In this document: in pieces, positions 37,697-47,263 of the stretch
How positions within the stretch are numbered: the stretch's first letter is position 1
Layout: every line of letters starts with the position of its first letter
Assembly: GCA_905250115.1 (NCBI GenBank)
Contig: CAJNOI010000168.1
Span: forward strand, 1 to 64,000
Length of the DNA stretch: 64,000 nucleotides
From: Adineta steineri
Lineage: Eukaryota; Rotifera; Eurotatoria; Adinetida; Adinetidae
Direction: 5' to 3'
Position numbers and translations under genes: made by a program
The notes under the pieces: generated by a model
What the model saw: only the letters and a program-made list of their open reading frames with translations
What the model was told of the DNA's origin: nothing
Database searches by the model: none

Positions 37697-39677
37697 ATGC
37701 TGGGAGACGATAGTCAAGTAACAATACTGGCGTCTCAATTGATTGGTCAACAGTCTTCACACGACCACGTCATTCAAGAAAAGTAAGTTTCACTATTTTT
37801 ATTTTAATTTGCAATTGTAATCAGTCGTTTCTTATCTGAGTAGTAGATTGAACGACCAGGCATTGTTATCATCATCAAAACAAAATCTTCTTGGCATTTG
37901 GTATCATGATGAAAATATCAGTGAGGATAAAGATTTAATGTGTAAAATAAAGGATCGACTCTACATGACATTTAATTATGTTCGCATTTTCAACAATAGA
38001 CTTGAGTTTATTAAATATCTTGCCCGTCCGCTAGTTGTGGAAAATATATTTTTTATTATTAGCGGTAAACACGCCGAAAGTCTATGTGGTATTTCTAATA
38101 ACCGTCCGCAGTGTCGACACGTTTATAAATTTCAAGTGATTTCGAACTCAACCACTTCTTCTTTCTCGACATTTCACGACGATGATAAATTATTCCAACA
38201 AATACATGTAGATTTAAAACCTTATTTAACAGTACCAGAGATTTCTTCTACTAAAATAATTCCAGATGACAATTGTCACAGATTACTTCTTCCATTATCA
38301 TTAAATATACTCAACTCGAATACAAAACAAAACTCATTTCAATATTGGACCAAAGAATCGCTCGAATTTTACCGATCTCAGGCGTTGACCGGACTTTTGA
38401 CAAAGATGAATTGTGATCACAAAATATCTCTAGACGACATGATAAGAGAATGTCGCAGCTGCTACTTCGGAGATCAAGTAGAATTAAAGAAAATTGAGCG
38501 TTTGCACAGCGATTATAATGCCAAGAATGCCATCTTATACTACACTCAGGACTCATTCTTATTTCGTATGATGGGCCAAGCATTTCGATCGGAAGATATA
38601 GAGCGTATCTTCAAATTTCGTCGCAGCATTATCGATCTACATAGTCAACTTGTTAACGTGGCTAAAAAGTATAAGCCGCGAGAAAAAAAACTATACCGAG
38701 GTAAGAAGGTTCGTCCCATTGTTTTACAACAGTTAAACGATAATATTGGAGCCTTGATGTCTGTCAATGGCTTTCTCTCAACGACATACAATCGAGATAA
38801 AGCGATGGAAGTATATGCTGGTGCCGGTGAAAACCGTGTGGGTCATGAAAGCTGCAAGAGCGTTCTCTTTGAATTGTCTATTGATGAAGCTATGGATGCC
38901 AGACCTTTCGCCGATATAACATCGATTAGTCACTTTGGAGAAGGAGAAGAGGAAGTGCTGTTTACTATGGGATCCGTGTGGACCATTGACTCTGTTAAAG
39001 AAGGCGATGATTCACTGTGGACCGTTGAGTTGAAGCACTGTAGTGAATTAGATTCGAAGTTAGGTCAACTTTTTAAGCAACTTCCTGATGACAACACATT
39101 TATTGCGCTTGGTGACGTTCTCCGCGAGCTTGGTCAGCATACGAAAGCAAAAAATTTTTATTACCGAATGCTAAACGAGCCACTGATACCTGATGAGATC
39201 CGACGTTCTCTTTATTATAAAATTGCAAAGATAAATATTGCACAAGGTGAACACTTCGAGGCACTCAACAATCTTCATGAAGCTTTGAAGCTGTTTCCCG
39301 TAGTGGAAACAAATACTGTACCAGTCTCATCTCAACCATTATACGCTCATGGTATTATTTCATCACCACTCCCTATTCTTTACAATATGGGTCGTATGTA
39401 TCAAAAGACGGACCACTATACTGAAGCTTTAAAATACTTTACCGAGGCTGCAGACATTAAAGAAAGCGATCCTGTTGATCGCGCTATCGTTGAAGATAGT
39501 ATAGGTTTGCTGCTGTACAACGAAGGGCAGTATGCTGATGCTCTCAACCATTGCTCAAAAGCAATTGAACTTGCTCAGAATCGTGCGTGTACAATCTGTA
39601 TGACTAAATTCAGGCAGAATTACGATGCGATAAAACGGCTTTTACCTTCTACCAATCAGTGTGGTGAATCGAAATAA
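37697..39677 (+). CDS. ADP-ribosyltransferase with short TPR tail (ART unit 3)
   Basis: Two exons, 37697-37782 (MLGDDSQVTILASQ start) and 37847-39677, join AA|A in phase for 638 residues. The first exon supplies a proper ATG only about 100 bases after unit 2 stops. The order is the alpha/beta N-terminal domain (NIFFIISGKHAESL), the helical segment YTQDSFLFRMMGQAFR, an ART domain with intact R-S-ExE (Arg in KLYRGKK, LMSVNGFLSTT, EGEEEVLFTM) and about four degenerate TPRs (TKAKNFYYRML, EALNNLHEALK, TEALKYFTEAAD, ADALNHCSKAIE). It is predicted to be an active NAD+:arginine ADP-ribosyltransferase in the cytosol. It is much shorter than unit 1 because the TPR array has not expanded. Confidence 0.92.
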
Positions 39678-39916
39678 CTGCATACATCTTGTTAATATCG
39701 CTTGGTAGTTTTTTTATTTTTAACATTGTTAGTATTTAAATTATGTATGTCCTGTTCGCAATGCAAATAAATCAACATCAGCTACACTTTCTCTAGTAGA
39801 TTCTGAATCGATTCTGTCCAAGATCTGCGACAGACTTCTATAAGATTCTGTTCGGAAGTTTCGTTTGTTCCTGAAGAATTGATTGAATCCTGGTAAAAGC
39901 GTGTAGTGCGGAAGTG

Positions 39917-39970
39917 CTGAGAGTGTGGATGTGTCTTTGTTCTTATATTTTGTGTTCATTCACACCCTCA
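39917..39970. repeat. G-rich hairpin element 3
   Basis: Left arm GAGAGTGTGGATGTG, AT-rich loop, right arm ATTCACACCCTC. Lies about 250 bases after the stop of ART unit 3. Confidence 0.65.
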
Positions 39971-40051
39971 AATAAAGAATTTTCTGATTTCCAAAAAAGC
40001 CACGATGCGTCAATGATTACTTGTTGCGTGACACGTCATCTAGAAATATTT

Positions 40052-40147
40052 TTCGAGGAGTGGATACGGATGTGCGTGTGGGAATGGATGTGGGTGTCGT
40101 GCGAGTGAGCAACAAATGGAATTTACAAACCGCGAACCACATCCTCA
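40052..40147. repeat. G-rich hairpin element 4
   Basis: An extended G-rich left arm (GGATGTGGGTGTCG among other GTGG motifs) and a short right arm, CCACATCCTC, separated by about 25 bases. Degenerate member of the family. Confidence 0.5.
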
Positions 40148-40855
40148 ATTTTGAAAAAAAGAGTTATATCAATCTTCGTCATACAAGCAAAGGAAGAAGA
40201 CGTAAAACACAGCTGCCATATGATTATTTTTGGAAGTAAAAGAGAGGTACATCAGCCTAAATATTAATTCCACAATATTTGAATGGCATGGAATCATCAG
40301 AAATATGATACAGAACTAAACCGAAATTAGTAGTTTATATCTATATTAATATTAATTATAAATGGCCTTTTTTAGGGGATCGATTCGAGTGTAATATGAA
40401 TGTTTCACTGATTGCTATATCTTCACATCCATATAGTTAAAATATCTAAACAAAATAAACAAATTGTTTATTTCTAAGCAAGTTTTTCCGCTCTGTAAAA
40501 CTATTATACAGATTGTAATTGTGAGATAAGTTCTTAAAATGCTCTACCTAATGCCAGCAGTGAAGACTAATAATCCCAACGGGAAAAAGTGCAAGCTGGG
40601 CACTCCTAGTATCTGAACGTTTTGCTTGTCTCGTTTGATTCTGACTATAGCTATTTGACATGTGACTGGTAATATTTTTATAAACTTATTCATTCGCTGT
40701 TGTGGTATATTTATTAGTCCAAAATCTCAAAAGGTATAAAGCATAAAAGTTTTTGATTAAATATTGTTAACGGCACTTGAATATAAATTCAACACATCAT
40801 ATATGTCCGAGTATGCTGCTGGTTTATTTAAGATATCACACAACTTCATTTTCAT

Positions 40856-42546
40856 TTAAAAGAACCTAACAAATGCATATTGTTGGGGTTTTGTATCGGT
40901 TCTTATCCAAAAACTGAGTGTATACACATGTCCAATTGTCGTATTAAATGCTTGTTGTAAAAAATCAAATCCATTTTTACAGCCATCTGTATAGCAAAAT
41001 AAGCCTGTATAACATGATGTATTATATGCGATGACTCCTGCTGCTGATTGACAATTTGAAGTACATAACAGTTGCCATCCGTTTGTAGTACCGTTCTCAA
41101 AATTACCATTAACTAACATTTCTGAATTGAATGTATTAGTGTCCACAAGACTAACATCGTCTAGATACCAATATTCACTTCCAGTTTGTCCTTTAAAGCC
41201 AAATTCAAGCACAACAAAACCTGTGTATGAAGCTGTATAATTGTATGTTGCCAACGTGTAAACGCTGGTAGTAGTATTATAAGAAAGAGCAGTGCTGGTT
41301 GGTGTAATACATGTAGCAGATGTTGTAGCTTTATCAAAAGAAAAATGTGATAAAATAGAAATATTAACACGAATATTTACTTGTTTCAGTGGCTGTCGTG
41401 AGAGTAGTACTGATCGCTGTCGTCGTGACATCTTAATCAACATAAGAACATAAGAAACAAATTTGAAATTCTTTCTTTCTTCTTTTACCAGTTATAGATG
41501 CCGATGTTGTTGTCTTTGATTTAATGAAAATACCTGCAAGTACTGCAGCAATAACTGTACTTAATAGAATAGCAGTAAGTAAAGATAGAGGTAAACATGG
41601 ACAACATAAAGCCCACGCACATCTACATCGTACAAAGTTACAAAGACTATATTAAACAAATCAGAATTTACTTTTTCTTCTTTTTTTCATTATTTCTTGA
41701 ATATTTATGAAAGCTGTTTGTGTTTGAGAAGCGATCGTGGGTGTTCTTATTATTTAATTTCTTTAAGTAAACTCGAGAATATATAGAAGAATATATCTTA
41801 CCATATTTTTATTAGTATTTCGCATTAAATTTATATTATTATTGTCATTATTATCGATAGAATTCTGAAAGTAAATCAATATAATGATCAAACTAGTTTA
41901 GTTAACAAAAAAATATAGACAATAACTTACTTCTTTCGTAGTCAACGGGAATATTTCTTTTTCTAATATTCTTTCAGGACTACAGCTATGTTTATTAATC
42001 GAAGAACATCTGTTTTGTTCTGCAAAGTCATCTAGCTCCATTGAACTATTGCTTCCGTTATTGTCATACCAACCATTATACGATAACTATATATAACAGT
42101 AATTGATATATATATATATATATGAGACTTTATTAATACTAACCGATGGTGAGACATGCTGTACGTGTTCAGTTGAACCTATACTAACATCAGAATGATT
42201 TACTGTATTTTGACGATCACGAGCTGGTAGAATAGTGGGTATCTATTTAAATATAATAATACATATCGATTAAGAATATAAAAACAAAATATCTTACTGA
42301 ATATGCATCGACATTAGAATTGATGGCTTTGTTTTGTATTGAACGACTCTTGCTATCGGATGATCGAATAGCTCTATGAATTATTATTCGAGATTTGCCA
42401 TTTGTTGATGATTTCTGTTTATGTGGGACCGGCTGGTGATGACTGAGGCCAGCAGGATTGGCTACTCTTGATACAGATACATGTGCATGAGAGTGCAAGC
42501 TGCGTTTAGATAAATCTTCAGTCGATAACAATTTTTGATTCAACAT
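40856..42546 (-). CDS. type II membrane protein with carbohydrate-binding-like ectodomain (cassette copy A)
   Basis: Minus-strand exons 42546-42298, 42242-42144, 42086-41931 and 41864-41802 encode a Ser/His-rich cytosolic region. An exon of about 41643-41489 carries a Cys-rich motif and one membrane helix (SLLTAILLSTVIAAVLAGIF). Exon 41431-41381 encodes a Thr-rich stalk (DVTTTAISTTLTTATET), and exon 41328-40856 encodes the ectodomain. The ectodomain has YWYLDDVSLVD, NGNFENGTTNGW, paired cysteines and a final YTLSFWIRTDTKPQQYAFVRFF, a pattern of jelly-roll carbohydrate-binding modules (CBM4/9 type). Ligand unknown. Phase between the 41802 exon and the helix exon does not fit as written, so one small exon there is unresolved. 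Confidence 0.75.
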
Positions 42547-42763
42547 TATTTCGACTGAGTTGAAGTTTTATATGAATTGTTTAACAAAACAGATGATTGA
42601 AATTTCTCTTCAGTATGAAAAAAGAATGTTGACAATCTATATAGAGTCGTATATTATTTATTACCATCTACAATAGAAATTCAATATTGTTCTTTTCTTT
42701 GTTTGCACTTTGAAGGTTTCATATTTTATTAATAAAATAAATCATACGCATTAATGCATTCTA

Positions 42764-42809
42764 AGGATGTGGGTGTAAGTTTTGGTTCATCCTTTCTTCA
42801 CCCACATCC
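42764..42809. repeat. G-rich hairpin element 5
   Basis: Nearly perfect hairpin with left arm GGATGTGGGTGTAAG, loop TTTTGGTTCATCC and right arm CTTCACCCACATCC. Located between the divergent membrane-protein and F-box genes of copy A. A decayed counterpart sits at 58464-58520 in copy B. Confidence 0.8.
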
Positions 42810-43022
42810 ATGTGTATTGTGTATCAGCTTCCTAATAAAACTTAACGAACGAATACATTAATTCGATTGGTTACTACAATGTTGCTATTGGCATCACTTT
42901 TCTGCCTTCTTTTTCTTCAAACAAGTAATTTCATCACTATGAGAAATCTATGACACATCGCAGATATAAAATCAAGTGAAACGAGAAAAGCAAAGCAACA
43001 ATTTTAATCAACGTTGAATAAA

Positions 43023-46000
43023 ATGTCTTACACTTTTCTTACACTACCGGTAGAACTTGTCTACCGAATTTTGGATCATCAGGATGATTTTACAATGGTA
43101 TGTTCAATGCGAAATGTCTGTCAACGATTTGATACAATCCTTGAAGGCTATCATCGATATCAGGTAAACTTTATTTCTAATCATGATTATCTATCTTTAA
43201 ATCATTTCTTATTCTTACAATCCATAGGTTTGAGAAGATATCACTGCGTACAATAACGATGAGACATACATAAAAACAACGCTTTTTTTGTTCTTTTCTG
43301 AAAAATTCACTGTTCTCATATTATTTTTATTTACACACGTGTAATATTTGAAAGAGAAAAGGAAAGAAGAAATTACTGTTGCATGTGCATCTAGACTTTT
43401 TGACAGAGACTGAAGTTTTTACAAGAATTTTAGGTAAAATAAGTCAATCATTCATACTCTGATGGATCTTGCAGTCGCAAGAGATCTATAATATTAAACT
43501 ACAAGACTACTACGTTTTCTTTTCATATGAACACGCATTACTTCATATAGGCTCTTCTTCGATTTAATCAATAGCAGATCCCAAAATACATAAATGTCAT
43601 AACCCTTAGATATCACTCACATATGATCAGCAGTACTGTGATCCAAAAAATTGCTATCCAAAGAAAACTAAGGACATTCAAAGAATTCAAGAGATAGTAA
43701 TAATCTAGACTTATACCAGCTTAGACGACAAAAAAATGAAGAAACTCGGGAGATACTCTTAAGATTAAAGAGTGAATGAGAGCCAGAAGATGCTAGGCTC
43801 GCGTTCATAAAACTTATAACTGATCTAATGGTACTTTATAAGATCTGAATATCCACAACACTTCGTTGACGTATAACAAGCTAGTAGCGTCTCTCATCTG
43901 TCTTGGTCCATTGAATATTATTGAATACCAAGTAGAGTCCTGCACGGGTGGACTTTTTTGTACCCGAAACCGAACCGGCAATTTTTTATACGCCCGGGCC
44001 CGAACCGACCCGGCTAGTTAAACACCCGGAACCGAACCGGACCGAATGAGCTAGACCGGACCCGAACCGACCCGAACCGGTCTACTGAGTTATTTTTCAA
44101 AATATGATCAAATTTCTAAACCTTTATTTCATTCAATAAATATAATACGTCTAGTTTCGTTCTTAAGTAGGGGTAGGACAGTTTATAGTTCCAAGTTCAG
44201 ATAAACTGGTCAAAAGAACTATTATACATTTCCTAAGAACGTAACTAATATGGAACTGTCCTACCCCTATTCATAAGTAAGAAATGAAAATATATATTAT
44301 GTAAAATTACGTAAAAAAACAAGTGCATCAGGAGTTAGCTGAAGATGTGGATCTTGCTCTTATCTCACATCCACACACACACACACAAGCTCTCATCCAC
44401 ATCCACCTTTCGTATTGAAAGATGTTAATTAACAAAACAATAAAAGCTTTTTATTCGAAACATAACAAAAGCTATTCAAAGAAACTAAACTTTTCTTTAT
44501 GAAATATTTCAATGACTAATGGGTCGTTTAATCATTATTAGATTTATTGTGACTTCATTTTTCATATTAGTAATAGTATCAGAATAAAATGTTATAAATT
44601 TGGTGATGTCATTGGTTGTCGGTTCGGGTCGGGTATACACTCCTACCCGGGAACCGAACCGAATTTTTTTTTAACGCCCGATGCCCGAACCGACCCGGCG
44701 AATTTTACCCGTTACCCAGGTCCGGGTCGGGCCGGGTGTCGGGTACCCGTCCGGTTTGCAGGACTCTAATACCAAGGAAAAATTCGTGAATATAACCAGC
44801 AATACTTTATCATAAACTACATCAATGATGAAATGAATGACTTCCTCTCTTCCTAATTTATCCCTCACTGTTTCGACTCTCGGAAGTGGAGTTTTGCGAA
44901 AAAAAGAACAAACCGCAGTTTCTCCTCTTTACCCTTCTTCGCAGGATTCACTAAAGTCTCATAAAATTATAGGATAACTCCCTATCCATCTTTATCTATT
45001 CGACATACCCATTTATATTATTTGTTAAAGACGCTTACCACGTTAGTACTCGACGACAATCAAATCGGAGCTCTTGGTGCACAACATCTTGCGGATGCGT
45101 TACGAACTAATAAAGTAACCATCATTCTCTTCGTGATCTATTTCATATATTCATCTGCACTTTTTTTTATACAGATGCTCACTATATTAGATCTCAGTCA
45201 CAATCAAATTGGAGCTATTGATGCACAGCATCTGGCGGATGCGTTACAAAATAATACTGTAACGTCATTCTTTCACGCATCTATCCCATATATCCATTTG
45301 CACTTTTCCATACAGACACTTATCACATTAAATCTCGACTTTAATCAAATCGGAGATATTGGAGCACAATATCTAGCGGATGCGTTACGAACTAGTAAGG
45401 TAACTATCATTCTCTTCCTCATATATCTCAAATATCCATCTGCAATTTTTTTTATGCAGACGCTTACCGAATTGAATCTCTACCACAGTCAAATGGAAGA
45501 TGTTGGTGCACAGCATTTGGCGGATGCTTTACAAAATAATACGGTAACTACCATTATGTCCTCCTCTATATCCCGTATCAATCGACAATTTTTATCCAGA
45601 CGCTTACCATATTAAAACTCGGCCACAACCATATCGGATCTGTTGGTGCACAGCATCTGGCGGATGCATTACGAACTAATACGGTAACTATCAGTCTCCT
45701 CGTAATCTATTTCATGTATTTATCTACAGTTTTTTTTATGTAGACGCTTACTACACTATATCTCGACTACAGTCAAATCGGAGATGTTGGTGCACAGCAT
45801 CTGGCCGGTGCACTCCAAACTAATACAGTAACTAGCATTTTTTTTGTGATCTATTTCATATACTCGTATGTAATATTTCATAAAGACACTCACCGAATTG
45901 AATCTCTCAGGCAATAAAATCGGAGTTGTTGGAGCACAGCACCTGGCGGATGCATTACAAAATAATACGGTAACTATCATCCCAATACTCATTTATCTCA

Positions 46001-47263
46001 TATATCTATCTATACTTTTTCATAAAGACACTTATCGAATTGAATCTCTCCGAGAATCAAATCGTAGCTATAGGAGCACAGCGTCTGGCGGAAGCATTTA
46101 AAAATAATACGGTAACTATCATTTTGTTACTCATATATCCATCTACACTTTTTCATAAAGGCACTCACTGAACTGAATCTCTCCAGGAATAAAATCGGTG
46201 CTGTTGGAGCACAGCATCTGGCGGATGCGTTACGAACTAATACAGTAATCATCATTCTATTACCCATCTGTCTCATATATCCATTTGCATTTTTTATATA
46301 GGCACTTGCCACATCAAAACTGCACTACAGTGAAATCGGAGCTGTTGGTGCACAACATCTAGCAGATGCATTACAAAATAATACAGTGACTATCATTCTC
46401 TTCGTGATCTATTTCATATATTCATCTACACTTTTTTATACAGACACTTACCATATTAAATCTCTTTTCAAATAGTATCGGAGATATTGGAGCACAGCAT
46501 CTAGCGGATGCATTACAGAATAATAAGGTAACTACCATTCTCTTCCTCATCTATCCATCTGCATTTTTTCACGCAGACACTGACTACATTAAATCTCCAC
46601 GCCAATGATATCAGAGCGGTTGGTGCACAGCATCTGGCGAATGCACTGGAAAATAATACGGTAACTATCGTTCTGTTACTGATCTATGTCATATATGCAT
46701 CTGCATTTTTTATTCAGACACTTACCACACTAAAACTCTACTGGAATGAAACCGGAGATATTGGAGCACTGCATCTGGCGGATGCGTTACAAAATAATAC
46801 GGTAACCATGATTCTGTTAATCATCTATCTCGTATATTCATCTACACTTTTTTACACAGACGCTTATCACATTAGATCTCGGCCATACTCATATCGGTGC
46901 CGTTGGTGCACAGCATTTGGCGGATGCATTACGAAATAATACAGTAACTACCGCCCACTTCCTCAGCTATTTGATATATCCATCTACATTTTTTTATACA
47001 GACACTTACCACATTAGATCTCGAACACAATAAAATCGGAGATATTGGTGCGCAGTATTTGATGGATGTGTTACGATCTAATAAAGTAACTATCATTCTC
47101 TTCGTAATCTATTTCATATATCCATCTACTTTTTTTGATACAGACGCTTGCCATATTATATCTAGACGACAATGGGATCAGAGACGAACTCGAGAAGCAA
47201 ATCAAGGAATTGATTGAACGGAATACAGAATTGGCAAAATATGAAGCATTGGTATCGACGTAG
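43023..47263 (+). CDS. F-box / ribonuclease-inhibitor-type LRR protein (cassette copy A)
   Basis: Exon 1 (43023-43163) encodes an F-box (FLTLPVELVYRILDHQDDF, SMRNVCQRFDTIL). After a 1.87-kb intron, fifteen exons of exactly 84 bases start at 45031, 45175, 45316, 45460, 45600, 45744, 45886, 46028, 46161, 46302, 46444, 46577, 46718, 46860 and 47002, all phase 0, each encoding one 28-residue LRR (LTTLxLxxNQIGxxGAQHLADALxxN). The last exon, 47144-47263, adds a charged helical tail and the stop. F-box proteins recruit SCF ubiquitin ligases, so the LRRs would select the target. The F-box to LRR join is inferred from phase and from conservation in copy B; a separate F-box-only transcript is possible. 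A hAT-like element sits in intron 1. Confidence 0.8.
43925..43932. repeat. target-site duplication, left copy
   Basis: ATACCAAG immediately before the element end TAGAGTCCTGCA; an identical 8-mer is at 44769-44776. Confidence 0.85.
44170..44267. mobile_element. nested mariner-like MITE
   Basis: A 98-base element with perfect terminal inverted repeats GGGGTAGGACAGTT / AACTGTCCTACCCC, flanked on both sides by TA (44168-44169 and 44268-44269), as expected for Tc1/mariner insertions. It has no coding capacity and sits inside the hAT-like element, so it inserted later or was carried in. Confidence 0.75.
44344..44403. repeat. G-rich hairpin element 6, inside the hAT-like element
   Basis: Left arm GATGTGGATCTTG; right side is a CACACA run followed by CTCATCCACATCC. 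The only family member found inside a transposon. Confidence 0.6.
44769..44776. repeat. target-site duplication, right copy
   Basis: ATACCAAG directly after TGCAGGACTCTA, identical to 43925-43932. Confidence 0.85.
45031..47263 (+). repeat. tandem exon-intron array of LRR units, copy A
   Basis: Units of one 84-base exon plus an intron of about 50-60 bases recur with start-to-start spacing of 133-144 bases. Intron starts (GTAACTATCATTCT) and ends (CACTTTTTTATACAG or CATAAAG) are themselves similar between units, showing that whole exon-intron units were duplicated. Confidence 0.9.

Larger units (their letters stand above)
39678..40855. other. intergenic region with two hairpin elements
   Basis: Holds hairpin elements at 39917-39970 and 40052-40147. 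From about 40735 it is the left edge of the duplicated cassette, matching about 56420 onward. Frames at 39741-40239 are chance frames running through the hairpins. Confidence 0.55.
43933..44768. mobile_element. non-autonomous hAT-like transposon
   Basis: An 836-base element starts TAGAGTCCTGCA and ends with its exact reverse complement TGCAGGACTCTA, flanked by identical 8-base direct repeats (ATACCAAG). The 8-base duplication and a TAGAG terminus (fits YARNG) are hAT hallmarks. The subterminal regions are strikingly GC-rich against the AT-rich background, built from many CCGAACCG/CGGGTCGG motifs in inverted orientation at the two ends, which resemble transposase-binding arrays. No transposase frame is present, so mobilisation would need an enzyme from elsewhere. 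It lies in intron 1 of the copy A F-box/LRR gene and is absent from copy B. It contains a smaller nested element and a hairpin-family member. Confidence 0.88.

Noticed and set aside
40903-41370. Alternative frames antisense to or offset from the lectin-like ectodomain, and the apparent start MLIKMSRRQRS at 41443
   Set aside because: Splice phase shows that the exons 41431-41381 and 41328-40856 use another frame upstream; the MSRRQR stretch is partly intron and partly the Thr-rich stalk in the wrong frame.
43930-44770. The GC-rich CCGAACC/GGGTCGG stretches as a separate horizontally acquired gene or CpG island
   Set aside because: They are inverted-repeat subterminal regions of the hAT-like element and have no coding potential beyond a short shadow frame (44671-44868).
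45756-46312. Minus-strand frames across the LRR array (45756-45992, 46127-46312)
   Set aside because: Antisense shadows of repeated LRR exons with intron sequence between; no start or splice support.
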